The notes below the pieces were generated by a model, which saw nothing but the letters and a program-made list of their open reading frames with translations, was not told the origin of the DNA and did not search any database. This document shows positions 19,597 through 28,393 of a stretch of DNA of 64,000 nucleotides, piece by piece. The first letter of the stretch is position 1, and the number at the start of each line of letters is the position of its first letter. Both the position numbers and the translations under genes were made by a program. Origin of the DNA: Arthrobacter globiformis (lineage in GTDB: Bacteria > Actinomycetota > Actinomycetes > Actinomycetales > Micrococcaceae); the NCBI RefSeq assembly GCF_030815865.1, contig NZ_JAUSXI010000001.1, positions 2,976,001 to 3,040,000 of the forward strand, written 5' to 3'.

Positions 19597-20567
19597 CGCG
19601 CAGGGCAATCCGACGGCAGCGGTTTGGTGCTGCAATGCGGCAGTTGAGGTGGTGGAGCAGGCGCCTCCGTGCTGAAGGTTTTTCCAGCCATCGTGGGAAT
19701 TGTCCAGCCCAACATCTTCGTCGAGCTGGGATCAAAGCTGATCATCTGTTCGTCCCCGCGCAGGCGGTCAATCTGACGGATGTCCAGCAATTTCCATAGA
19801 TTCGGGTCCTTATGCTGTCCGTTCTCGATCACCTCAAAATGCAGGTGGCATCCAGTAGATGATCCTGTGGTTCCCGCTTTGGCAACAACCTCCCCGACCC
19901 TGATCTTGCTGCCTTTTTCGGCTCCTAACTTCAGGAGGTGGTTATAGGTCGTGATCAGGCCATTGCCGTGGTCAATCTCCAATCTGTTGCCTCCTCCCCA
20001 GGGGTGCCAGCCTGCAGCGCGAACAACGCCGGCGTCGGCAGCGTAGACCCGCGTTCCGCAGGGTGCAGCGAAATCTTGCCCATAGTGGAACTCGCCCAAT
20101 AGACCCGTGAGTGGACTCCTACGCGAACCAAAGGGAGAAGTCCTGACCAAGCCTTCAAGAGGAGCCATGAGGGATCCTTTAGGAGGCCTTCTTAGCAGTG
20201 CCGACGCAACACCCAGCGTCGTTGCTCCCTTGATGGCAGAATCCGAAACCACTGGCCTAAAGGGCACCTTCACCCGTGGGGTGTTGTTCGGGTCAAGGAG
20301 CGGTGCGTCTTCGCTACCGGTAGGAGCCGCTGGCAACATGACGTCACCGGCAGGCTGATGATCTGAATTGACCGGGCCCTGGGCGAAGGCGAAGACAACA
20401 AAACCGAGGACCAGCGCCGCCGCGAGACTTCGCAGAGCCAAACCGCCAGCGAAATTCCTACGAGCGGAATCCGATCCTTTCGTTGAATGTCGCCTGCTTC
20501 GAGCTGCCACAGAATGCTCCTGAACTCGCCCCGCCAAAATCGGGCCCCCGGCAGGCCTGGACTTCAT

Positions 20568-20760
20568 TGTGGAGTCGTGTAACCCATAGGGAAACCCGTC
20601 GCTTCTGCTCCTGCTGCGGGGCCTTGCCCCTTAAAACCTGGCGGCGGAGACAGATATGGGCAATTGCCCTAGTGAACACGGGGAGAATTCAATTGGACGC
20701 TCCCGGGCAGCTCGGATTAGTTGCCCGATGGGGTACAAAATTGTGCCCCAACCATGCGCG
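20568..20760. promoter_or_regulatory. Intergenic region with two palindromes upstream of the M23 peptidase gene
   Basis: The region holds GGGCAATTGCCC (20658-20669, perfect 12-bp palindrome) and TGGGGTACAA-AA-TTGTGCCCCA (20729-20750, near-perfect, one G/T pair). Either could be a regulator site for the peptidase gene, or the second a weak terminator for the alpha/beta hydrolase gene that ends at 20761 and runs toward it on the same strand. No clear -35/-10 pair was found. Confidence 0.35.
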
Positions 20761-21450
20761 CTAGCGGCCGGCAGGCCTGTGAGCGCGCAGGAACTTGGTG
20801 ACAGGCGCCGCCAGCGAGGCGCCGATGTCCTCGGCGGTGCGTTTGTTTCCGGCAACCGCGAACGAGTGGTCGCCGCCCTCGCACCACTGCAGCGTGGCTG
20901 TCGGTCCGATGCGCTGCACCACACCTTCCAGCAGCGCCTGGGTGGCGAAGGTGTCGCGGGTTCCCTGGAGGAAGAGCATGGGGGCTTCGAGCCCATAGAG
21001 GTGCTCGTCGCGAAGCTTCTCCGGCTTGCCCGGCGGGTGCAGCGGGTAGCCGAGGTAGATAAGGCCGGCGGCCGGCATCCCCTCGGCCACCGCCATGGAC
21101 GCCATCCGGCCGCCGAACGACTTCCCGGCCGCCCACACCGGCCCGGTGTCCCCGGCGGACTCTGCACGGGCCGCCGCTTCGGCCATGGCCGCCCGCCAGG
21201 TGGCAATCGCTGCCGGCGGCCGGTCGGGGAACTTCCGGCCCGCCTCGCGGTAGGGGAAGTTGAAGCGCAAGGTGGCCACGCCGTCGTCGTTCAATGCGCC
21301 CGTGAACCCGCGCATGAACGGATGCTCCATGCCCGCGCCGGCACCGTGGGCGAGCACAAGCGTTGCGAACGGATTGGCCGGCCGCGCGTAGGCGCCGGAG
21401 ACGTGGCCGTCGCCGACGGCAATGGTGATGGGCGAGTCAGCGGTGGGCAT
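20761..21450 (-). CDS. Alpha/beta hydrolase (Tex30/KANL3-like, dienelactone-hydrolase-like fold)
   Basis: The 229-residue cytoplasmic protein has an alpha/beta hydrolase triad: Ser111 in GKSFGG, Asp in LQGTRDTF and His in EGGDHSF. The oxyanion region is LVLAHGAGAGMEHPFM, typical of the Tex30/KANL3-like subgroup, for which the substrate is unknown. CATGAT lies 6 nt before ATG 21450, so the mRNA may be leaderless. No partner gene suggests a pathway. Confidence 0.8.
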   Translation of the reverse strand: MPTADSPITIAVGDGHVSGAYARPANPFATLVLAHGAGAGMEHPFMRGFTGALNDDGVATLRFNFPYREAGRKFPDRPPAAIATWRAAMAEAAARAESAGDTGPVWAAGKSFGGRMASMAVAEGMPAAGLIYLGYPLHPPGKPEKLRDEHLYGLEAPMLFLQGTRDTFATQALLEGVVQRIGPTATLQWCEGGDHSFAVAGNKRTAEDIGASLAAPVTKFLRAHRPAGR

Positions 21451-21625
21451 GACTCAATCATGCCCGATCGGGACGACGGATCCGGACGCTGCCCGGATGA
21501 CGGCTTTACGATGCACAGTCTGGGCACAGACCGGCGAAAGTTCCCAGCCAGCTCCGGGCCGGACAGTTGATGCAGAAGCCGGAAGAGACCGGGCACGGCA
21601 CATGAACCGCCCAGGAGGAACCCCC

Positions 21626-21739
21626 ATGATCGTCTACCGACCCATCCCACCCCTGACCGTCGGCAGCGGCAGGCTCGGCGGGGCCCTTGTTGCCATGGTC
21701 GTCGCGTTTCTACGGCACCGCCGCCTTCAGCCTGGATGA
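21626..21739 (+). CDS. Possible 37-residue leader-type small protein upstream of dedA
   Basis: ATG 21626 has a strong ribosome site (AGGAGG, 7 nt upstream). The peptide MIVYRPIPP... has one hydrophobic stretch (GGALVAMVVAF). Its stop TGA overlaps the ATG of the DedA-like gene (ATGA at 21736-21739), the usual sign of translational coupling. No family is recognised. A shifted frame stays open after the Val-Val-Ala stretch, so it may instead be the remnant of a longer gene. Confidence 0.4.
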   Translation: MIVYRPIPPLTVGSGRLGGALVAMVVAFLRHRRLQPG

Positions 21740-22242
21740 AGCGGGCAAGAGTCACAGACCCAGCAGGCGGCGCGATGACGGTCCTGGCGGCAACCCTTGG
21801 GGCCGGAGGCCTTGACGGAATCGCTGGCTGGGTGAGGAGCCCGATGGAAGCTCTGGGCGCTCCCGGCGCCGGGCTGGCGACGGCCCTGGAGAACCTCTTT
21901 CCGCCCATTCCCAGCGAGGTCATCCTCCCGTTCGCCCGCTTCAAGGCCAGCCGCGGGGGCTTCACGCTGCTGGAAGCTATTTTCTGGACGACCGCCGGCT
22001 CACTCCTCGGAGCGTACCTGCTTCACCTGCTGGGCGCGTGGCTGGGCAGGCAGCGGACGCGGGCACTGGTCGGCAAGATCCCGTTCGTGGCACTGGACGA
22101 CGTGGACAAGGTGGAGGCGTGGTTTCTCCGCCATGGCTACAGGGCCGTGTTCCTGGGCCGGCTGCTGCCCCTATTCCGCAGTCTGGTCTTCATTCCGGGC
22201 GGCATCGAACGCATGCCGACGCGCAGCAAGGTGGGTGCCTAG
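21736..22242 (+). pseudogene. DedA-family membrane protein, truncated at the C-terminus
   Basis: The 168-residue product matches the DedA/SNARE-associated family, inner-membrane proteins tied to phospholipid flipping. Conserved parts are ENLFPPIPSEVILPFARF, FWTTAGSLLGAYLLH, VEAWFLRHGYRAVFLGRLLPLFRSL and PGGIERMP. DedA proteins normally run about 40-50 residues further, with another one or two membrane helices; here the frame changes character at TRSKVGA and stops, 4 bp inside the 3' end of the opposing amylosucrase gene. A deletion or insertion junction is therefore likely. The start at 21736 overlaps the stop of a small ORF (ATGA); ATG 21775 is an alternative. It may be non-functional. Confidence 0.7.
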
Positions 22243-24212
22243 CCGGCGGTTGTCTGGCCGGCCGGGACCACCCGGAGCCAGACGTAATCCTGCGGCCGCA
22301 GCACCAGCCCCTCGTCGATCCGGACCGGCCCCTCGGAAAACAGGTCCAAAGCTTCAGCCGCGAACCCGGACAGCGTGTCCCCTGACACCACCTGCGGGCC
22401 GTCACTGAAGTTGGCCAGGGCAAGCACCGCGGTCCCCTCGCCCGGGCGCTGGTATCCCAACACGGCCGGGTTGTTCGTGGTGAACGGCACCAGGCGGGTG
22501 CCGGCCAGCTCGGGAGTCGCCGCGCGGACCTCCGCCAGCCGCCGCAGCCCCGCAAACACTGCCCCCTCTGGCGTCGCCGGGTCCAGGCGCCTCGCGTACC
22601 GTTCTGCGGGGAACTGCGGCCGGTGCACCCACCGGCTGTCCGCCTCGTGGCCATCCTCCTGCGCATAGCCGTAGTCATTGAGCTGCCCCACCTCGTCGCC
22701 CAGGTAGAGCAGCGGGATGCCGCCGGTGCTGAAGGCTACCGAGTGCGCCAGCAGGACGCGGCGGATGGCCTCAGCCGAACCGTCCTCCAGACCGCACAGC
22801 GACGCCGTGGTGCCGGAGATGCGGCAGTCGCCTGTCCGCGGATTGTCCTGGAACGGCACGCCGTGGGCGAAGCTGCCCGGGAACCGGTTGACGTAGAACG
22901 AGTTCAGGAACCGGCGGTGGTCGAACCCGTTGATGCCGAACTCGGCGGCGTCCTCGTCGGCAAACGTCCAGCCGATGTCGTCGTGGCTCCGCACGTAGTT
23001 CACCCAGGAGGTTCCCGGCGCGATGTTGTGCCGCCGCTCCAGGGCCTGGGCCAGCAGCGACACGTTGCGCGTGGCCAGGGCTTCCCAGGTCAGCGCCATC
23101 TGCAGCGGGTTGTAGGAGAGCTGGCATTCGGCCGGATCGATGTACAGGGCTACCTCATCCGGGTGCACGATGGCCTCGGACTTGAACAGCAGCGACGGCG
23201 CCGCCAGCCGGCAGACCGCATTGAAGGCCTGCAGCAGGGTGTGCGCCTCGGGCAGGCTCTCGCACGGCGTCCCCAGCTGCTTCCAGATGAACGCCACCGC
23301 ATCCATCCGCAGGATGTCCACGCCCAGGTTGGCCAGGAACAGCATTTCTCCCGCCATGGCCCGGAACACTTCGGGGTTGGAGTAGTTCAGGTCCCACTGG
23401 AACGTGTGGAAGGTGGCCCACACCCAGCGGCCGTCCGGCAGCTGCACGAAGGAGCCGGAGTGGTCTTCCGGGAAGATTTCGCGCACGTTCTGTTCGAACG
23501 CGTCCGGCATGCCGCGGTCCGGGAAGATCCAGTAGTAGTCGCTGTAGCGCGGATCGCCCGCGGCGGCCCGCTGGGCCCACTCGTGCTCGTTGGAGGTGTG
23601 GTTGAAGATGAAGTCGACCACCAGGCTGATGCCGTTGGCCCGCAGCTCGGCGGCGAGCGCGCGCAGCTGGTCCATGGTGCCGAGCTTCGGGTTGACCTCA
23701 CGGTAGCTTGACACGGCATAGCCGCCGTCGGACAGGGGCTCCGGGGCTAGGAACAGCGGCATCAGGTGCAGGTAGGTGAGGCCGAGTTCCTTGAAATAGG
23801 GGATGCGGGCGCGGACACCCTCCAGGTCTGCCGCATACCGGTCCACGTAGCAGACGCCGCCGAGCATGCGGTTGGACTGGAACCAGTCGCTGTTCCCCTC
23901 ACGGCCGGCGTCGAGCTTTTTCAGGTCTGCGGGCCGCTCCTGCCAGGAACGCGCGATCTCCAGCGCCAGGGCAGTCAGCTGTTCCTCAATGTCAGGCCGT
24001 GATCCGTACAGCGAACGGAACAGCCTCGACAGATGGGGGAAGTGGCGCTCGAAGCGCTGCTCCAGCGCGGTCCAGTCCCGGCTGCCCGGCTCCAGGCCAG
24101 CCTGCGCGGCCACCCTGCTGAGCAGGCGGCGGTTGCCTGACTGGGATGCCCCGGAAGGCTGGGACTCACCGGACTCCTCGGCAGCCTGGTCCAGACTCGG
24201 GGATTCAACCAT
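22239..24212 (-). CDS. Amylosucrase (GH13)
   Basis: The 657-residue protein makes an alpha-1,4-glucan from sucrose and releases fructose. It follows the Neisseria amylosucrase along its whole length: nucleophile Asp304 in DILRMDAVAFIWK, acid/base Glu346 in FKSEAIVHP, transition-state Asp in NYVRSHDDIGWTF, plus SYNPLQMALTWEALATR and the C-terminal LYLGDEVG. The spacing of the two catalytic residues (42) equals that in the Neisseria enzyme. There is no signal peptide, so sucrose would be used inside the cell. AAGGAG stands 9 nt before ATG 24212. The 3' end overlaps the truncated dedA by 4 bp. Together with the two debranching-type enzymes it suggests a sucrose-to-glucan storage route. Confidence 0.95.
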   Translation of the reverse strand: MVESPSLDQAAEESGESQPSGASQSGNRRLLSRVAAQAGLEPGSRDWTALEQRFERHFPHLSRLFRSLYGSRPDIEEQLTALALEIARSWQERPADLKKLDAGREGNSDWFQSNRMLGGVCYVDRYAADLEGVRARIPYFKELGLTYLHLMPLFLAPEPLSDGGYAVSSYREVNPKLGTMDQLRALAAELRANGISLVVDFIFNHTSNEHEWAQRAAAGDPRYSDYYWIFPDRGMPDAFEQNVREIFPEDHSGSFVQLPDGRWVWATFHTFQWDLNYSNPEVFRAMAGEMLFLANLGVDILRMDAVAFIWKQLGTPCESLPEAHTLLQAFNAVCRLAAPSLLFKSEAIVHPDEVALYIDPAECQLSYNPLQMALTWEALATRNVSLLAQALERRHNIAPGTSWVNYVRSHDDIGWTFADEDAAEFGINGFDHRRFLNSFYVNRFPGSFAHGVPFQDNPRTGDCRISGTTASLCGLEDGSAEAIRRVLLAHSVAFSTGGIPLLYLGDEVGQLNDYGYAQEDGHEADSRWVHRPQFPAERYARRLDPATPEGAVFAGLRRLAEVRAATPELAGTRLVPFTTNNPAVLGYQRPGEGTAVLALANFSDGPQVVSGDTLSGFAAEALDLFSEGPVRIDEGLVLRPQDYVWLRVVPAGQTTAG

Positions 24213-24424
24213 GGAACGGGTCTCCTTCGAGGATGCTCTGCGCCTGGCGGCGCCCGGTGTGTTTCATCCTTACAGATGGCCCCGCCGCTGCCCAGAGAGC
24301 GGGGAGATGTTTCTCAGTGCACGACGGCGGGACTCGCCGGAGGGGTCCGCCCGCCTTCGATCGTGGCAGGAATCGCGGCGGGCGTACTGCTGACGCCGCG
24401 GGCCGCGCGGGGTAGGTTGTCCCC

Positions 24425-25447
24425 ATGGCCAGTGAACAGACCACCATCAGTGTCGACGGGCCCGACGGCCCCCGGGAAATGCGCGTCTCTAGTCCAAGCC
24501 GGGTGCTGTGGCCCGAACTGGGACTGACCAAGCTGGACCTGGCGCGCTACTTCGTGGACGTGGGGGAGGCCTTCATCCGGGCCAACGGGGACCGGCCGGT
24601 GGCACTGCAGCGGTTTACAGACGCCGTGGACGGCGAGCAGTTCTTCTCCAAGAATCCCCCGAAGGGCACGCCGGACTTCATCCGCACGGTCAAGGTCACC
24701 TTTCCCAGCGCGCGCTCGCATCCCATGCTGGTCTTGGACGAGCCGGCCGCCGCTGTCTGGGCCGCACAGATGAACACCGTGGTTTTTCACCCCTGGCCGT
24801 CGCGTGCCGACAACTCGGACAACCCCGACCAGCTCCGCATCGACCTGGACCCCCAGCCGGGTACCGACTACGACGACGCCATCCCCGCCGCCCTGGAACT
24901 GCGGAAGGTACTCGCCGAGGCGGGGCTGGACGCCTTCCTGAAGACCTCTGGCAACCGTGGGCTGCACGTCTATGCCCCCATTGAGCCGACCCGCGAGTTC
25001 CTGGACGTCCGCCACGCTGTAATCGCTGCCGCCAGGCAGCTCGAGCGGCGCATGCCGGATAAGGTCACCACGAACTGGTGGAAGGAGGAACGCGGCGAGC
25101 GCATCTTCGTTGACTTCAACCAGGCCAACCGCGACCGCACCATCGCCGGCGCGTACAGCCCCCGGGCCCTCCCGCACGCTTCCGTGTCCTGCCCCATCAC
25201 CTGGGACGAGCTGGCGGACGTCAGGCCCAAGGACTTCACCATCCTCACCGTCCCGGACAGGCTGAAAACGGTGGGGGACCCGTGGGCTGACATGCATGCG
25301 AAGCCGGGGACCATCGACACGTTGCTGGAGTGGTGGGAGCGCGACGTCAAGGACGGGCTGGGTGAGCTGCCGTTCCCGCCGGACTACCCCAAGATGCCGG
25401 GCGAACCGCCCCGCGTTCAGCCCAGCCGGGCGAAGAAGCCGGAGTAG
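24425..25447 (+). CDS. Stand-alone LigD-type DNA polymerase/primase domain protein
   Basis: The 340-residue protein is the polymerase (PolDom) part of bacterial non-homologous end-joining LigD, an archaeo-eukaryotic primase fold that adds nucleotides at breaks. Metal ligands are Asp140 and Asp142 (RIDLDPQPGT); SGNRGLHVYAP and FVDFNQANRDRTIAGAYSPR are the conserved nucleotide-binding segments. No ligase or nuclease domain is fused and no ku gene is in the window. TAGGTT lies 6 nt before ATG 24425, so the mRNA is probably leaderless. It is divergent from amylosucrase with a 212-bp gap. Confidence 0.92.
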   Translation: MASEQTTISVDGPDGPREMRVSSPSRVLWPELGLTKLDLARYFVDVGEAFIRANGDRPVALQRFTDAVDGEQFFSKNPPKGTPDFIRTVKVTFPSARSHPMLVLDEPAAAVWAAQMNTVVFHPWPSRADNSDNPDQLRIDLDPQPGTDYDDAIPAALELRKVLAEAGLDAFLKTSGNRGLHVYAPIEPTREFLDVRHAVIAAARQLERRMPDKVTTNWWKEERGERIFVDFNQANRDRTIAGAYSPRALPHASVSCPITWDELADVRPKDFTILTVPDRLKTVGDPWADMHAKPGTIDTLLEWWERDVKDGLGELPFPPDYPKMPGEPPRVQPSRAKKPE

Positions 25448-25492
25448 CCGGCGCCGCCCCGCCCGGGGCCACGCTGCTACGCCAACCCGCCC

Positions 25493-26113
25493 CTACTCAA
25501 ACCGGGACGGGTCGCCCGTGCCGCGGCGCACCACCTCAGCGGTGCCGCCGGAGAAGTCGACGACGGTGGTCGGCTCGGAGCCGCAGTCGCCGGCCTCGAC
25601 CACGGCGTCCACCACATGGTCAAGCCGTTCCTTGATTTCCCAGCCCTGGGTCAGCGGGTCCTCCTCGTCCGGCAGCAGCAGCGTGCTGGACAGCAGCGGC
25701 TCGCCGAGTTCGGCCAGCAGCGCCTGCACGAAGTTGTGCCGCGGGATGCGCACACCCACGGTCTTCTTCTTGGGGTGCAACAGCCGGCGCGGGACCTCCT
25801 TGGTGGCCGGCAGGATGAAGGTGTAGCTGCCCGGAGTGACGGACTTGATGCTGCGGAACACGTCGTTGCCGATGTTCACGAACTGCCCCAGCTGCGCGAA
25901 GTCCTGGCACACCAGCGTGAAATGGTGCTTGCTGTCCAGTTGGCGGATGGAACGGATGCGGTCCAACGCCTCCTTGTTCCCCAGCTGGGCGCCGAGGGCG
26001 TAGCAGGAGTCCGTGGGGTAGGCGATCAGCCCGCCCGATCGCAGGAGCTGCACGATCTGCGAGATCGCGCGGGGCTGGGGATCCTCGGGGTGGACATCAA
26101 AGAATTTCGCCAT
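25493..26113 (-). CDS. L-threonylcarbamoyladenylate synthase-like protein (Sua5/YciO/YrdC)
   Basis: The 206-residue protein has the YrdC-like fold (LIAYPTDSCYALGAQLGNKEAL, SKHHFTLVCQDFAQL, PGSYTFILPATKEVPRRL, VGVRIPRH). Its relatives include the enzyme for the t6A tRNA modification. The KHHFTLV and KKTVGVRIPRH wording is closer to the YciO branch, whose function is less sure, so a role in t6A is not certain. TAGGCT lies 6 nt before ATG 26113, a leaderless arrangement. It converges on the LigD-like gene. Confidence 0.85.
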   Translation of the reverse strand: MAKFFDVHPEDPQPRAISQIVQLLRSGGLIAYPTDSCYALGAQLGNKEALDRIRSIRQLDSKHHFTLVCQDFAQLGQFVNIGNDVFRSIKSVTPGSYTFILPATKEVPRRLLHPKKKTVGVRIPRHNFVQALLAELGEPLLSSTLLLPDEEDPLTQGWEIKERLDHVVDAVVEAGDCGSEPTTVVDFSGGTAEVVRRGTGDPSRFE

Positions 26114-26195
26114 GCGCTGAGCCTACGGCCCGGCGTCCGTCCGCGCACGCAACACGCAACGCGCCGCGCATGTTCACCGGGGTCCGGGGAAGTGC

Positions 26196-28172
26196 TCACC
26201 CCACATGCACCCACGGACGCTTGGTGACATCCGGCTCGGCTTCCCGCAGCACCTCCCGGGTGACCGGGGCGATCTCGCCCTCGCCGAGGAACAGGAAGCG
26301 CAACAGGTTCACCACCGGATTGCCCTCGGTCCAGCGGAAATAGATTTGCGGCATGAGCCCGGCGACGTCGCGGATGTGCAGGAGCACGGAGGCGATGGTG
26401 TTCGGCACCACGGGCCCGTGCACCTCCAGCACCCGGTACCCGTGCCGCACCACGCCGTGTACCTGCAGTTCGGTCTCGAAGTCGGACGAGTCGTCCACGA
26501 TCACCTCCAGGAACAGCGCCTCGTAATGGACCGGCAGGTGGCTGACCTCGATGGCGGATGTCAGTTTTTGCCGGTACGCCTCCGCGGTCAGCCTGCGCGG
26601 TTCGTGCGCAATGATGCCGATGGGGCCGCTCTCGTCCTCGGCGACGAATTCGAGGGCCGTCCGGTCGAGGCGGACGTGGGTGGCGTGCAGCTCGAAGGAC
26701 CGCCCGATCCTGGACAGCAGCGAAATGACGATGATGCCGGTGATGAAGAACGCGGCAATGCGGATGCCCTCGGGCCGCTCAACAATGTTTGCGACCATCG
26801 TGTAGATGAACACGAAGGCGATCAGCCCAAAGCCCGCGGTGCGTTTCCGCTGCCGGTGACGCCGGGCGGACAGTGCGACGGCGACCGCGGCGGAGGTCAT
26901 CAGCACCAGCACGCCGGTGGCGTACGCACCGCCCTGGGCGTCGACGTCGGCCCTAAAAAGAATGGTGACCAGGAAGGCAATGCAGGCAAAGACCAGCACC
27001 AACGGCCGGACGGCCTTGGCCCACTCCGGTGCCATCCCGTACCGGGGAAGGTACCTCGGCACCAGGTTCAGCAGCCCGGCCATCGCCGACGCCCCGGCGA
27101 ACCACAGGATGGCGATGGTGCTGAGGTCGTAGACGGTGCCGAACCCGTTTCCCAGGTATTCATGGGCCAGGAAGGCAAGGGCGCGGCCGTTGGCCTGGCC
27201 GCCGGGCTCGAATTCGGCTGCCGGGATGAGGATCACCGTGGTGAGGCTGCTGGCAATGAGGAACGCGCTCATGATCAGCGCGGCGGTGGTCAGCATGCGG
27301 CGGGTCCCTTCGACGCGGCCCGCCGGGTTCTCCTCCGTGTCCGTGTCCCGGCCGCGGACCTGCGGCATGACGGCCACGCCTGTTTCGAAGCCGGACAGGC
27401 CCAGCGCCAATTCGGGGAACACCAGCAGGGCTATGGCGACGGCGAGCGCAGGGTTTCCGTGAGATGTCCCCAGCGCCTGCCACCAGTCGCCGACGGCGGT
27501 TGGGTGCCCCAGCGTTTCGGCGGCGGCCCTCGCCACCACCACGACGTTCAGCGCCAGATAGACCGCCACCAGGACGACGGCGATCCCGATCGCCTCCTTG
27601 AATCCGCGCAGGAAGACGGCAGAAAGCAAGGCCAGGAGAACGAGGGTCACCGTCACCTCCTGCCCCTGCAGCCACGCCGGGGCAAACGGGTTCTGGATGA
27701 GGTGTGCCGTGGCGTCCGCGGCGGAGAGGGTCATGGTAATCATAAAGTCCGTTGCCGCGAAGCCGAGCAGCACCAGGACGAACAGCTTGCCGCCCCAGCG
27801 GGGGAGGAGCCGCTCCAGCATGGCGATGGAGCCCTCCCCGTGGGAGCTTTCGCCTGCCACCCGGCGGTACACCGGCAGCGCCCCGAACAGCGTGACGGCC
27901 ACCAGGACCAGCGTGGCCAGCGGGGAAATGACGCCGGCCGCGAGCGCGGCGATGGCGGGCTGGTAGCCCAGGGTGGAGAAGTAGTCCACGCCGGTCAAAC
28001 ACATGACCTGCCACCACGCATGCTTCCGCTCGTGCGCCAGGGTCCGCCCGCCCGGCCCTTGATGGGAACCCTTGCTGTCCTGAAGGCCGAGCAGCAGCCA
28101 GCTGTGCAGCCGCTGCCTGCGGGTGTGGCGCAGCTCCGAGGGGTCCGCCGGCGGGCGGCTCATGGTTGTCAT
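26196..28172 (-). CDS. APC-superfamily permease with cytoplasmic C-terminal domain
   Basis: The 658-residue protein has about 12 hydrophobic segments (roughly residues 50-480) after a basic N-terminus, then about 170 soluble residues. Motifs such as [20 protein letters not shown] and [13 protein letters not shown] are of the amino acid-polyamine-cation superfamily. Often labelled an amino acid transporter, it lies back to back with a KdpD/KdpE-like system, which normally controls potassium uptake; a K+ or other cation substrate is therefore a fair inference but unproven. ATG 28172 is chosen because GGAAGG lies 4-5 nt upstream; ATG 28184 and 28163 are alternatives. Confidence 0.82.
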   Translation of the reverse strand: MTTMSRPPADPSELRHTRRQRLHSWLLLGLQDSKGSHQGPGGRTLAHERKHAWWQVMCLTGVDYFSTLGYQPAIAALAAGVISPLATLVLVAVTLFGALPVYRRVAGESSHGEGSIAMLERLLPRWGGKLFVLVLLGFAATDFMITMTLSAADATAHLIQNPFAPAWLQGQEVTVTLVLLALLSAVFLRGFKEAIGIAVVLVAVYLALNVVVVARAAAETLGHPTAVGDWWQALGTSHGNPALAVAIALLVFPELALGLSGFETGVAVMPQVRGRDTDTEENPAGRVEGTRRMLTTAALIMSAFLIASSLTTVILIPAAEFEPGGQANGRALAFLAHEYLGNGFGTVYDLSTIAILWFAGASAMAGLLNLVPRYLPRYGMAPEWAKAVRPLVLVFACIAFLVTILFRADVDAQGGAYATGVLVLMTSAAVAVALSARRHRQRKRTAGFGLIAFVFIYTMVANIVERPEGIRIAAFFITGIIVISLLSRIGRSFELHATHVRLDRTALEFVAEDESGPIGIIAHEPRRLTAEAYRQKLTSAIEVSHLPVHYEALFLEVIVDDSSDFETELQVHGVVRHGYRVLEVHGPVVPNTIASVLLHIRDVAGLMPQIYFRWTEGNPVVNLLRFLFLGEGEIAPVTREVLREAEPDVTKRPWVHVG

Positions 28173-28393
28173 GGTGCCTTCCATCTGTGCTGGTGCCCCG
28201 CGACCGCGCTATGTGACTGCCGCCGCGGCCAGTTACTGCCGCCGCGGCATTTTCGTGCGGGCACAGCCGAACGTAGCACCGCGCCGGAGCGCCGGAACCG
28301 CCCGCAGCGGAATCTTGACGGATCCTTAACGGCGGTGTGAGCACCCAACCGCGTGTGCCGCCCGGGCCGGCGGACTGGTGGAAGAATGGCGTC

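Larger units (their letters stand above)
18005..20567 (-). pseudogene. Secreted M23 (LytM) peptidase with long Cys/Pro repeat tail, frameshifted
   Basis: The gene encodes a basic N-terminus, one hydrophobic export segment (about residues 43-62), an M23 metallopeptidase domain (zinc motifs HYGQD and HLHFEV, about 135-260), three 16-residue DKCKxxPQxPGCPPP units, and a long tail of 18-residue GCPxPxGCxxQxxxPVxx units. One extra T at 18501 shifts the frame within the repeats. As written the frame runs on as Arg-rich junk to 18114 (817 aa). Removing that base restores the repeats and joins the end at 18005, which closes with a basic tail (853 aa). The peptidase domain is untouched, so the protein may still work, or the base may be a sequencing error in a repeat. 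M23 enzymes cut peptidoglycan cross-bridges; here the tail could anchor or cross-link the enzyme in the wall (inference). ATG 20567 lacks a strong SD. Confidence 0.85.

Noticed and set aside
18358..19635. Long open frames on both strands across the 216-bp repeats
   Set aside because: A stop-free repeat whose period is a multiple of three stays open in other frames too. Only the frame giving GCPxPxGC units joins the peptidase domain.
26205..28340. A 711-codon open frame on the plus strand opposite the APC permease gene
   Set aside because: It is the GC-rich antisense shadow of a well-supported membrane protein gene; its composition (Gln/Gly/His/Arg-rich) is typical of such shadows.
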